Assembly: GCA_029287915.1 (NCBI GenBank)
Contig: JARFQE010000072.1
Span: 1-64,000, forward strand
Reading direction: 5' to 3'
Length of the DNA stretch: 64,000 nucleotides
Source of the DNA: Arenicellales bacterium
GTDB taxonomy: Bacteria; Pseudomonadota; Gammaproteobacteria; BMS3Bbin11
Shown here: positions 1 through 8,127 of the stretch, piece after piece
Layout of the letters: every line of letters begins with the position of its first letter
How positions within the stretch are numbered: position 1 is the stretch's first letter
The notes under the pieces: model-generated
Database searches by the model: none
What the model was told of the DNA's origin: nothing
What the model saw: the letters and a program-made list of their open reading frames with translations, nothing else
Translations under genes and position numbers: made by a program

Positions 1-1237
1 GCTGGTCCTGCCAGATCATAAGGCTTTGCAGCCAGACATCGGCCAGTAGCTTGCCCTGCAGATACTTTTCATCAAAATAGAGCTGCCGAATCCATGATTG
101 GCCGCTATCTTCGCTTTGCGCTTCATGTAATTTCTGTTTGACCACGATCAACTCATTGCGCCGCTTGCGGGTCGCGGTACGGAATTCAGGTTTACGCTGT
201 GAGCCTGTAAAATGAGAAAAATCGTATACCGCAAGCCTGTCTGCTGTATTGCTATTTCGTCCGGCAATGATCAGGTAAGAATTAGAAAATTCAAGCATAC
301 TGTTATTTTGATTGCAGGTCTGCCAGAAAAGATATTCGTCAAAGTCACTGTTTAGTGCACGCAGATAATCGCGTGATACTGAACCGCGTAGATGCAACGA
401 CGCTTCAGGCTGTTTCAGGAATTCTTCATGCAATACCACCCGGGGAATCTTGTAATCGGGGAAAGGAGCCAGAAACACGTTGCTGTTTAATCCTGCCTCG
501 GCAAGAATGCTTCGCCATTCAGCATTATCGTAGGTACGAATACCGGCACTTTCTGGGTAGCGATGTATTCCTATATAGGGAACACCGTAGTGATCCTCTG
601 TTGCGCCCATTAGATACTTGAGGCCGATGCGGTTTTCGATTGCCGTAATTATCACGCCATCAGGTTTAAGACTACGCTGAACGGCGGCGATTATCTCCAG
701 TACAGCCGCACGATCATCCACCGCATGCGGGCAAAAACGTTTGGCGTATTCAAACACACCGATCAGGAACACCGCGTCATAGGAATTCTCCGGTAGCCTC
801 AGGTGATTGAAGTTGCTATTGATAATATTGATATTGTCCAGCTCTCGGCAGCGTGAGTGGGCGATACTGGCACGCCTTGGACTGCCTTCAACGGCGTCGA
901 CATTCATTCCCTGTTCGGCCAGATAACGGGAGATAGCACCGCAGCCGCAACCCAGTTCAAGGACCTGCTCAAGACCGGACAAATCGAGCGCCCGCAGCAG
1001 ATTCGCACGCTTCGAGGTCAGATGATATTCTGATGGCCAGTCACGAATATGGCTTTCAAGCTCTACCGAGGTGGAACTGGTGTCCTTGGCGCCTTCTATA
1101 ACTTCCAGCACATAGTCTTCTTCAATATCGCCATCAGAATAGGCAAATGTCTGTTCGATATCTGATCCCGGCAAATGCCATAGGCCCGAGTCTGCCTGCT
1201 CGAGTTTGTTTTCAGTTATTAAGTTTGAAACTGTCAT
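1..1237 (-). CDS. Class I SAM-dependent methyltransferase, C-terminus cut by window edge
   Basis: The reading frame is open from an ATG at 1237 to the window edge (412 codons, no stop reached), so the C-terminus is missing. The Rossmann-fold SAM motif VLELGCGCG lies at about residues 92-100. It is followed by an acidic strand end (VDAVEGS) and a DAVFLIGVFEY segment that fits motif post-II/III of class I methyltransferases. The substrate cannot be told from sequence. Similar large methyltransferases often sit in cell-surface polysaccharide loci, but that context is not visible here. The gene is divergent from the galT-like gene, with about 190 bp between the two starts. Confidence 0.8.
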   Translation of the reverse strand, partial: MTVSNLITENKLEQADSGLWHLPGSDIEQTFAYSDGDIEEDYVLEVIEGAKDTSSTSVELESHIRDWPSEYHLTSKRANLLRALDLSGLEQVLELGCGCGAISRYLAEQGMNVDAVEGSPRRASIAHSRCRELDNINIINSNFNHLRLPENSYDAVFLIGVFEYAKRFCPHAVDDRAAVLEIIAAVQRSLKPDGVIITAIENRIGLKYLMGATEDHYGVPYIGIHRYPESAGIRTYDNAEWRSILAEAGLNSNVFLAPFPDYKIPRVVLHEEFLKQPEASLHLRGSVSRDYLRALNSDFDEYLFWQTCNQNNSMLEFSNSYLIIAGRNSNTADRLAVYDFSHFTGSQRKPEFRTATRKRRNELIVVKQKLHEAQSEDSGQSWIRQLYFDEKYLQGKLLADVWLQSLMIWQDQ

Positions 1238-1425
1238 AAATTTTGTCCTGTCAGAAGCAACAGGAAGATAACATAATAAGAAGTATTACGTATTCTGATT
1301 TAGTACGACAGTTTTCCAAAAACTGTAAGCGCCGATACCAATATCAAGATTATAAGCTTGCCGATCGGCCTCTGAAGTGGAATATTAGGCCTCCAGATAA
1401 ATTCAAGCTAAAAATTGGAGCCCTT

Positions 1426-2496
1426 ATGTCGTCGGAACTGCGCGAAATTCGTATCAACCCTATCGTACCTAGTGAATCAGTACTGGTCGCTACCGCACGC
1501 GGCAATCGCCCGAAAAAAGCTGAACAACTGGCGCCACGGGATTCGCGTCCACATGTCGCAAGCTGCCCATTCTGTCGCGGCAATGAAGACAAGACTCCTC
1601 CAGCGATACAGTCGCTACCGGATCAACAGAGCTGGGAAATTCGAATTGTCGAAAACCTCTATCCTGTGCTCGGTGATGATCGCGAGCAACCGGATCTCAA
1701 CATCGGACTACAACAGACCATAGATGGCTATGGCCGCCACGAGGTGGTCATTGACAACAGCAACCATGGAATCGCATTGCATGAAATGACAGATAGCCAT
1801 ATCGCTCTTTTGTTCAGGACATACCGGGACCGCATGCGGGTATTGTACGAATCGGATAACAGGCTACGCTATGTACTGGCCTTCAAAAACTTTGGCCCTG
1901 CTGCCGGTGCCAGCATACCGCATACGCATTCACAGATGATCGCGCTGCCTGTAGTGCCGGATAATGTACAGGCAGAAGTTGATCACTCACATCAGTATTA
2001 TGAAAAACATCATAACTGTGTTTTCTGCTCATTGATCGATGAAGCACTGACCTTTGAAACACGAATCTATGATCGTGAATCGGGCGAAGTTAAACGGCAG
2101 ATCGACGTTGGCCAGTACGTCATTGAACGCGGCAATAAATTTATCGCCATCAAGCCTTTTGCCAGTCGTTACGAGTGGGAAATCCATATCCTGCCGCTCA
2201 CCCACCAGGCTGATTTCAAGGATGCTACAGATGAAGACCTGGAAGATTTTGCCATGGTACTAAATCGGACTATGGCAAGGCTGGATGCAGTACTCGGTGG
2301 CGTACAGTACAACTATTTTCTGCATTCAATCCCCCATGACCGCAGGTTTGAAGACAATATACCGAGCTATCACTGGCATCTTGAAATCACACCAAGAACG
2401 TCAATCCCGACAGGTTTCGAGCTCGGCTCCGGTTTATTCGTAAATACCATCAGTCCAGAACAAGCGGCACAGCAGTTGAGGGATGCCGAGATCTAA
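1426..2496 (+). CDS. galT: Galactose-1-phosphate uridylyltransferase-like (HIT superfamily)
   Basis: A 356-residue GalT-family protein that would transfer UMP between UDP-sugar and hexose-1-phosphate. CPFCRG near residue 47 and a second FCSL cysteine pair near residue 200 look like the zinc-binding elements. PHTHSQ near residue 165 is the HxH-type active-site motif (classical GalT has HPHxQ), and HWHLEITP near residue 316 is the second histidine cluster. The frame is open upstream to 1243, but I chose the ATG at 1426 because GGAG sits 5 nt before it and the upstream 61 codons look non-conserved. No galK, galE or galM is adjacent, so it may act in glycogen or nucleotide-sugar metabolism rather than in a Leloir operon. 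Confidence 0.8.
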   Translation: MSSELREIRINPIVPSESVLVATARGNRPKKAEQLAPRDSRPHVASCPFCRGNEDKTPPAIQSLPDQQSWEIRIVENLYPVLGDDREQPDLNIGLQQTIDGYGRHEVVIDNSNHGIALHEMTDSHIALLFRTYRDRMRVLYESDNRLRYVLAFKNFGPAAGASIPHTHSQMIALPVVPDNVQAEVDHSHQYYEKHHNCVFCSLIDEALTFETRIYDRESGEVKRQIDVGQYVIERGNKFIAIKPFASRYEWEIHILPLTHQADFKDATDEDLEDFAMVLNRTMARLDAVLGGVQYNYFLHSIPHDRRFEDNIPSYHWHLEITPRTSIPTGFELGSGLFVNTISPEQAAQQLRDAEI

Positions 2497-2510
2497 ACTC
2501 CCTGTATTAA

Positions 2511-2564
2511 GTGTCAGGTTTAAGGAATCAGGATTTACCTAAATCGCGAACGTAAAACCTGATA
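2511..2564. terminator. Long inverted repeat between convergent genes
   Basis: GTGTCAGGTTT (2511-2521) pairs with AAACCTGATAC (2554-2564): 11 bp with one G-T pair and a loop of about 32 nt. It lies between the stop of galT (+) and the stop of the CBS gene (-), so a bidirectional terminator role is plausible. There is no strong T-tract. Confidence 0.4.
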
Positions 2565-2571
2565 CTAAACC

Positions 2572-2976
2572 TCATAACTCCACCAGGCCTTTCAACACCA
2601 TATCGGTAAAGCTGACGATGCCTACCACCTTGCCGTTTTCCACCACCGGTGCCCGGGACAGGCCAAAGCGGTCAAACAAACGTGCCGCATAGCGAATATC
2701 CATATTGGGATCAACGGTTACTATTGGTTTTGTCATGACTTCATAGACATTGACCCGCGCCGGCGACCTGTCCAACGCCAGCACCTTGCGCGCGATATCT
2801 GAAATCAGCACCATGCCATACTCATCATGTTCATCACGTTTTTCCACAATCAGTGACTTGTTCTCCCTGTACTTCATGGCTTTCATTGCTTCATTTACAC
2901 TCATCATGCCATCAATAATGTCATATTTTTTTTTCATCACGTCGCGCACTTCAACCTTACTTCTTTCATCAGTCAT
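2572..2976 (-). CDS. CBS-domain pair protein
   Basis: A 134-residue protein made of two CBS motifs and nothing else. The first runs from VRDVMKKKYDIIDG and the second from YEVMTKPIVTVDPN to GIVSFTDMVLKG. Such Bateman modules usually bind adenine nucleotides and act as energy sensors for a partner. Its ATG overlaps the stop of the PII-like gene (ATGA, 2973-2976), so the two are probably translationally coupled. With the DUF1538 membrane protein upstream it forms a three-gene unit, suggesting that CBS and PII-like proteins both report nucleotide status to that membrane protein (inference). Confidence 0.85.
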   Translation of the reverse strand: MTDERSKVEVRDVMKKKYDIIDGMMSVNEAMKAMKYRENKSLIVEKRDEHDEYGMVLISDIARKVLALDRSPARVNVYEVMTKPIVTVDPNMDIRYAARLFDRFGLSRAPVVENGKVVGIVSFTDMVLKGLVEL

Positions 2977-3323
2977 AATTGTTCCTCCACGGCCTCTGAC
3001 AGCTCAGCAATCTGTTTGGTTACACCCATGGCATCTTCAACATCAAGCTGAAAGGCAATACCTGATCCCGGGTTTTCTTCGAATTCGGCAACTTCTGCAA
3101 TTTTCTCGATTATAGTTCGGCTCATATGCTCTTCAACCAGAAATAACAGGACGTCCCGTTGCGTTTCCAGTGACAGACCGAAGAATGTTGTAGATTCTTC
3201 CAGACCCTCGCCGCGGGCATTATTTATGACCGTAGCCCCGGTTGCACCGGCTTCCCTGGCGGCTTCCATGACGTCATCGGTCTTCCTGTCCTCAACGAAT
3301 GTGATGATCAGTTTAAAGTGCAT
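2973..3323 (-). CDS. PII-like signal protein
   Basis: A 116-residue protein with the ferredoxin-like PII layout: MHFKLIITFVEDRKTDDVMEA at the N-terminus and PGSGIAFQLDVEDAMGV near the C-terminus, where GlnB has its second conserved block. The region between them is not the GlnB T-loop and lacks the uridylylated Tyr context, so this is a divergent PII-like family member rather than GlnB or GlnK. The start at 3323 is supported by AAGGAG about 7 nt upstream. The open frame reaches further upstream but overlaps the DUF1538 gene, with no reason to use it. It is followed by the CBS gene with a 4-nt overlap. Confidence 0.85.
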   Translation of the reverse strand: MHFKLIITFVEDRKTDDVMEAAREAGATGATVINNARGEGLEESTTFFGLSLETQRDVLLFLVEEHMSRTIIEKIAEVAEFEENPGSGIAFQLDVEDAMGVTKQIAELSEAVEEQL

Positions 3324-3336
3324 CGTTAATCTCCTT

Positions 3337-4926
3337 CTAGATATTTTTATTTCTCTTACTGCGTAATTCTGATAGCTGTGCATAGGCCATGACGCTGATG
3401 ATCGGGAACATGCAGGCAAATGCGATAAGCCCGAACCCATCTATCAGAACGCTGCGCCCTGGTATGTTTTCAGCGAGCCCGAGCCCCAGTGCGGCAACCA
3501 GTGGCACGGTCACGGTTGAAGTCGTCACTCCTCCCGAGTCATAGGCAAGCGGTATGATCATGCGTGGGGCAAACCAGGTCTGGATAACAACAATGATGTA
3601 GCACGCGATGATGAAGTATTCCAGGGGGTAGCCGCTAATGATGCGAAATGTACCAAGCGCAATACCGGTAGCCGAACCGATGGCAACAGCAATTCGCAGG
3701 CCCCAGATACTAATTGTACCAGCAGATATTTCCTCGGCCTTCATCGCAACTGCCAGCAATGACGGCTCGGCGATGGCGGTACTGAACCCAATCATGAATG
3801 CAAACAGGTAGACGTAGTAGTAATCGGTCCAGTCGAGCGCTTCAATGACATCCTCTGCACCAGCAATGAATTCAGACGCGGTCAGCTGCGCCGCCATCAG
3901 CTTGCCGATCGGGAACAGTGCCATCTCGAGTCCGAGCAGGAACAGCGCCAGGCCAATCAGCACGAAACCGAAACCGGCTATCAGGCGCTCCGGGTGTTTC
4001 ACAGGACGGCGTATTACGAACATCTGGAAAAATATGATCAGCAGGACAATTGGCATCACGTCCCGTACAGTTTCAAGCAAGGTGTTAATGAATTCCCTGA
4101 ATATCCCGGCACTGTCTGTCTGCTGAATGGCCTCCGCAGCAGCACGTGTCTGTACTGGATCACATAATGGCGTGTCCCATAGCCAGCCGGCCTCGCCAAT
4201 CATTCCGTAGAGCAGGACAAAGATTATTGGCAGCAATGATGCAAAGGCAATCAGGCCGAAACCATCGAGCATCGGGTTGCGCCCCTTGATAGAGGAAGCA
4301 AGACCGACACCCAGTGCCGTGACCAGCGGCACGGTAATCGTCGAAGTAGTCACTCCACCCGAGTCATAGGCGATGCCAATAATGGTCTGGGGTGAAAAGG
4401 CCGTCATGATCACTACCAGCAAATAGCCGGCAATGATCAGATACTGTATTGGCCAGCCCTTGAGGATGCGCATGACCCCGAGCATAATGGCAAGCCCCAC
4501 TGAGATGGCAACGCTCAGACGGAGACCCAGCGCATAATTCTCCATCGATTCCTGGTTATTGCTGATGACACAGCCTTCCGCGGCTATCTCGGACGCCTCT
4601 TCTGCCACCGCAATCAGTGCCGGTTCGGCAACAGTGGTGCCGAAGCCAAGGGCAAGAGCAAAGGATAGCAAACCGAAAACACTACCTTTGCGGGCAAAGT
4701 CGTGCGCCATGCTGCCACCAATCGGAAACAGCCCGGTTTCCAGGCCGAATACGAAGAACGTAAGGCCAAGGACAACTATTACGACACCGACCAGCAGAGT
4801 GAATATGCCCTCCAGCGGCTGCTGCAGTATTAGCAACTGAAAAAAAGCGATGACGAGGAATACCGGCGCAAGATCGCGCAGGCTATTGAGTGAGGCGGAA
4901 AAAAAGGTACGCAGGATTTTATTCAA
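3337..4926 (-). CDS. DUF1538 family integral membrane protein, internally duplicated
   Basis: A 529-residue polytopic membrane protein built of two homologous halves. Each half has a [16 protein letters not shown] opening, a [20 protein letters not shown] motif and an [11 protein letters not shown] motif, the last at about residues 185 and 470. Acidic and glycine residues inside the hydrophobic repeats suggest a transporter or channel with inverted or tandem repeats. The function is not established to my knowledge. The apparent start is TTG (4926); no in-frame ATG exists near it. It heads a unit with PII-like and CBS proteins, suggesting nucleotide-controlled transport (inference). A decayed GNAT gene ends 3 nt upstream of the start. 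Confidence 0.85.
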   Translation of the reverse strand: MNKILRTFFSASLNSLRDLAPVFLVIAFFQLLILQQPLEGIFTLLVGVVIVVLGLTFFVFGLETGLFPIGGSMAHDFARKGSVFGLLSFALALGFGTTVAEPALIAVAEEASEIAAEGCVISNNQESMENYALGLRLSVAISVGLAIMLGVMRILKGWPIQYLIIAGYLLVVIMTAFSPQTIIGIAYDSGGVTTSTITVPLVTALGVGLASSIKGRNPMLDGFGLIAFASLLPIIFVLLYGMIGEAGWLWDTPLCDPVQTRAAAEAIQQTDSAGIFREFINTLLETVRDVMPIVLLIIFFQMFVIRRPVKHPERLIAGFGFVLIGLALFLLGLEMALFPIGKLMAAQLTASEFIAGAEDVIEALDWTDYYYVYLFAFMIGFSTAIAEPSLLAVAMKAEEISAGTISIWGLRIAVAIGSATGIALGTFRIISGYPLEYFIIACYIIVVIQTWFAPRMIIPLAYDSGGVTTSTVTVPLVAALGLGLAENIPGRSVLIDGFGLIAFACMFPIISVMAYAQLSELRSKRNKNI

Positions 4927-4929
4927 TTT

Positions 4930-5190
4930 TTAACATTCAGCCTGTCGGTCCTGTCCAGTTTCCAGCTGCAGCTGCATTGCAACATCTACTATGCCAGCTT
5001 CTCTAAATGGCTCTCCTGTCTGCACAAAACCCAGTTTACGATAGATATCACTGGCCTTCTGCTGTGATGACAATTTTCCTTAGCATGGCCCTGTTGCTGG
5101 GCGGCATCAATCAGTATGCTCAGAATCTCTTGGCCAATCCCGTGCCGCAGCAGGAAGATAATACGAGCAGTCGGCAGCTGTAAGGTATTT
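4930..5190 (-). pseudogene. Decayed GNAT acetyltransferase (ElaA-like) remnant
   Basis: Two out-of-phase minus-strand stretches together match a GNAT protein. The upstream one reads RHGIGQEILSILIDAAQQQGH, the acetyl-CoA binding motif A. The downstream one reads YRKLGFVQTGEPFREAGI and ends VDVAMQLQLE, the usual C-terminus of ElaA-like acetyltransferases. A frameshift near 5075 separates them and the N-terminal part is missing, with stop codons upstream. It lies between a reductase gene and the DUF1538 gene. Confidence 0.7.
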
Positions 5191-5222
5191 TAACTTTACC
5201 CTTTATTGCTGTTCATTGCCCG

Positions 5223-5987
5223 TTATTGCTCGGCCTGTATTCTGCGCAAGGTTTTCACTTCGAGGTCAGCTTCATCGGCAAGCTGTAAAGCCCTCTGCAA
5301 TCGTGCGGGGGCAGAGCGACCTGAACAGCCGTGCTCTGGATCACCATCAAAAGCAACTAGCATGGCAGCTATCAGGGCCTTGTTATCGAGCTTTTTTGCT
5401 GTCAAATAGGATTGTATTGCGAGAACGTCTTCCGCTACTTCTATTGCCAGCGTGCGATGGTTCTGCCATAACTCGGCAACATTGCCACCGACAACCAGCC
5501 CGGCAATGTTGGTAGTAAGGATGTAAAGATTTTTTCTTACCAGTTCAAACAGTAAATTCTCCATTGAGTCAATTCTGTCTACCGGGATGGCAAGGGCTTC
5601 AAGTGCCTGGTACAGGAGTTCGGCGTGTGGCCCGAATACAGGTGAGGCAACTACTGGTTTTACATCCATGCCCGGTTTTTTTTCGAACCAGACAGAGATG
5701 ACCGTGGGCTTTTGAATATCGTGCTGTTGCCAGTCTCGTGGCAATAGCTCGTTTTGTACCAGGCACAGTCTATCGCGCCACTTTTCTGGCACAGCTTCGA
5801 GTGCGGGTTGTAAATCTTTTTCAGCGACCGTTAATAACACTGCTTCAGGATCCGGATACTGTGTCGCGATCTGGTCAATATCATCGTTGCGATTAACAGG
5901 CACCACAGGATGGCCTGAACGTAATAATCCACGTGCAAAAACGCCACCAATTTCACCAATTCCAATGATCACTACAGGTTTTTTCAT
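5223..5987 (-). CDS. Ketopantoate-reductase-like NAD(P)-dependent protein
   Basis: A 254-residue protein with an N-terminal Rossmann motif, VVIIGIGEIGGVFARGL (residues 5-21), followed by a helical C-terminal half, the layout of 6-phosphogluconate dehydrogenase/ketopantoate reductase-like proteins. It is shorter than E. coli PanE (303 aa), and I cannot identify the PanE catalytic Lys/Glu pair with confidence, so panE is not assigned. No pantothenate gene is adjacent. The gene appears to be a single unit transcribed away from purD. Confidence 0.65.
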   Translation of the reverse strand: MKKPVVIIGIGEIGGVFARGLLRSGHPVVPVNRNDDIDQIATQYPDPEAVLLTVAEKDLQPALEAVPEKWRDRLCLVQNELLPRDWQQHDIQKPTVISVWFEKKPGMDVKPVVASPVFGPHAELLYQALEALAIPVDRIDSMENLLFELVRKNLYILTTNIAGLVVGGNVAELWQNHRTLAIEVAEDVLAIQSYLTAKKLDNKALIAAMLVAFDGDPEHGCSGRSAPARLQRALQLADEADLEVKTLRRIQAEQ

Positions 5988-6162
5988 TTCTTTCTGTCCC
6001 GTTTGCAGAAGCCTGCTGGTATTTTTTTACGATTATATCTGTCGATCTTCTACCAATCACGTAAAATAACGCCTTATTATCTGAACAATCACTGAAACTC
6101 GTCATCGCGCAATACGTAGCCCATATGCAAAATTCAGCGTGCTCACATTATTCATAGTGGCT

Positions 6163-6204
6163 TCAGGCATGTGCCTGATAAGCGATTATTTGTACCAAAT
6201 AATC
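6163..6204. promoter_or_regulatory. Two adjacent perfect palindromes upstream of purD
   Basis: TCAGGCA-TG-TGCCTGA (6163-6178) and GATTATTTG-TAC-CAAATAATC (6184-6204) lie 45-86 bp before the purD ATG. They are exact dyads with 2- and 3-nt centres. Neither matches the E. coli PurR operator. They could be operators, or hairpins in the purD leader. Confidence 0.4.
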
Positions 6205-6248
6205 CCGGACAGATTTATATTTAGTTAATACGCAATACAGGATTTGTA

Positions 6249-7535
6249 ATGAACATACTCGTCATTGGTGGAGGTGGGCGCGAACATGCCCTGGCCTGGA
6301 AACTGTCCCAAACACCTGTAGCTGAAAAAGTTTTCGTTGCCCCCGGCAATGCCGGTACTGATGCTGAGCCGGGACTCGAGAATGTCCCCATTGATGCGAA
6401 CGACATTTCTGCGCTGGTTGAATTCGCTACGAAAAATAAAATCGACCTGACAGTTGTTGGCCCGGAACAACCATTAGTAGCGGGAATAGTTGACCGCTTT
6501 TATGATGCCGGCCTGCGCTGTTTTGGTCCCAGTGCTGAAGCTGCTGAGCTGGAAGGATCAAAACGTTTTAGCAAGGACTTTCTTGCCCGCTTTAATATAC
6601 CGACTGCAGCCTATGGATCTTTTACTGAAATCGATCCTGCAATTGACTACATCCGCCAGCAAGGGGCGCCGATAGTCGTCAAAGCAGACGGTCTGGCAGC
6701 CGGCAAGGGTGTGATACTGGCTGAAACTGAACAACAGGCAATTACCGCCGTTCGTGACATGCTGGCCGGTAATGCTTTTGGTGATGCTGGAAATCGGATC
6801 GTCATCGAAGAATTTCTGCAGGGTGAAGAAGCGAGTTTCATCTGCATGGTTGATGGTGATCATGTACTACCTCTGGCCACTTCACAGGACCATAAAGCGC
6901 GTGATAATGGCGATACCGGTCCTAATACCGGTGGCATGGGTGCCTATTCACCGGCACCAGTAGTCACTGATGAAATGCATCAACGCATTATGGATGAAGT
7001 CATACTACCTACAGTAGAGGGCATGAAGATACTGGGCAGACCCTATACCGGTTTTCTCTACGCCGGCGTCATGATCGGTGCTGACGGCACGCCCAATGTA
7101 CTCGAATTCAATTGCCGCTTTGGTGATCCCGAGACGCAACCTATTATGATGCGTCTGCAGTCTGACCTTGCCTGGTTATGCGACATGGCACTGGATGGTA
7201 AGCTGAACGAGGTTTCTGCCCAATGGGATGAACGAAAATCACTGGGCGTAGTGCTGGCTGCCGGTGGCTATCCTGGCAGTTATAGAAGTGGAGATGTGAT
7301 TGGCTCGTTACCGGAAAACACCGCTGACATGCATATCTTCCATGCAGGGACAGCATACAAAGACGGCAAGCAGGTGACAAGTGGTGGTCGGGTACTTTGC
7401 GTAACCGCACTCGGAAACAGTGTAACCGATGCACAGAAACGTGCCTATGAAACTGTTAAGCTGATTCACTGGGACAATATTTATTACCGAACCGACATTG
7501 GCCATCGCGCAGTCTCGCGGGAGGCTCAAAACTGA
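6249..7535 (+). CDS. purD: Phosphoribosylamine--glycine ligase
   Basis: A 428-residue GAR synthetase (usual length about 430) for the second step of purine biosynthesis, joining glycine to phosphoribosylamine with ATP. The start MNILVIGGGGREHALAWKL is the family signature. The ATP-grasp features are visible: KADGLAAGKGV, EEFLQGEEASF and the metal-binding EFNCRFGDPETQ. The usual partner purH is not upstream; instead there is a 260-bp AT-rich gap with two palindromes. The stop overlaps the apparent CTG start of tsaC. Confidence 0.97.
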   Translation: MNILVIGGGGREHALAWKLSQTPVAEKVFVAPGNAGTDAEPGLENVPIDANDISALVEFATKNKIDLTVVGPEQPLVAGIVDRFYDAGLRCFGPSAEAAELEGSKRFSKDFLARFNIPTAAYGSFTEIDPAIDYIRQQGAPIVVKADGLAAGKGVILAETEQQAITAVRDMLAGNAFGDAGNRIVIEEFLQGEEASFICMVDGDHVLPLATSQDHKARDNGDTGPNTGGMGAYSPAPVVTDEMHQRIMDEVILPTVEGMKILGRPYTGFLYAGVMIGADGTPNVLEFNCRFGDPETQPIMMRLQSDLAWLCDMALDGKLNEVSAQWDERKSLGVVLAAGGYPGSYRSGDVIGSLPENTADMHIFHAGTAYKDGKQVTSGGRVLCVTALGNSVTDAQKRAYETVKLIHWDNIYYRTDIGHRAVSREAQN

Positions 7536-8083
7536 ACAGAACGGTCATCAGCCAGGCCGACTGCTGTCTGCATTCTGGCGGCATCATCGCCTATCCCACC
7601 GAGTCCTGCTACGGTCTTGGCTGTGATCCGCGCAACAACAACGCAATCAGGTCACTGCTCGGGCTCAAGCACCGGCACTGGCGAAAGGGTCTGATACTTA
7701 TTGCCGCCACAGTGAATCAGCTTGATCCATACATCAACAGGACACAGCTCGACATGGATAAAATCGAGGCCAGCTGGCCCGGGCCAACCACCTGGATAAT
7801 CCCTGCAGCAGAAGGTGTCAGCCATTATCTGCGAGGCAATCATGACGGTATTGCAGTGCGAGTCACTGACCACCCACTTGCCAGCCTGTTATGTCGAACT
7901 TTTCGGGCACCGATAGTGTCGACCAGTGCCAATCCTGAAGGCCAGCCACCTGCGCTGTCAGCGAATGGAGTACGACGATATTTCGGTGATGAGGTCGATC
8001 TTATCGTTGAAGGGGCACTGGGCGAACTGGACAGACCAACACCGATTTATGATGGGGTGACAGGGAAAAACCTGCGAGCCTGA
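7532..8083 (+). CDS. tsaC: Threonylcarbamoyl-AMP synthase, apparent CTG start
   Basis: A Sua5/YrdC/TsaC-family protein making threonylcarbamoyl-adenylate for the tRNA t6A modification. AYPTESCYGLGCDP near residue 20, KGLILIAA, WPGPTTWIIP and STSANPEG are the conserved elements. The first in-frame ATG is at 7712 and would remove the essential N-terminal motif, and no ATG, GTG or TTG lies before it. Alignment by eye with E. coli TsaC puts residue 1 at the CTG at 7532-7534. That codon overlaps the purD stop (CTGA) and follows a strong GGGAGG (7519-7524) by 7 nt. This gives 183 residues, the usual length. Confidence 0.88.
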   Translation: MNRTVISQADCCLHSGGIIAYPTESCYGLGCDPRNNNAIRSLLGLKHRHWRKGLILIAATVNQLDPYINRTQLDMDKIEASWPGPTTWIIPAAEGVSHYLRGNHDGIAVRVTDHPLASLLCRTFRAPIVSTSANPEGQPPALSANGVRRYFGDEVDLIVEGALGELDRPTPIYDGVTGKNLRA

Positions 8084-8097
8084 TCGATTTATACGGT

Positions 8098-8120
8098 TGC
8101 TGCAGTTACAGGTTGCAGCA
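8098..8120. terminator. Inverted repeat between convergent tsaC and lpd
   Basis: TGCTGCA (8098-8104) and TGCAGCA (8114-8120) form a 7-bp stem with a 9-nt loop in the 44-bp gap between convergent genes. It is a candidate bidirectional terminator; the flanking T-tracts are short. Confidence 0.4.
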
Positions 8121-8127
8121 CTAAAAC

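Noticed and set aside
1243-1425. A 61-residue N-terminal extension of the galT-like protein
   Set aside because: GGAG precedes the internal ATG at 1426 and family similarity begins there; the upstream part looks like leader DNA.
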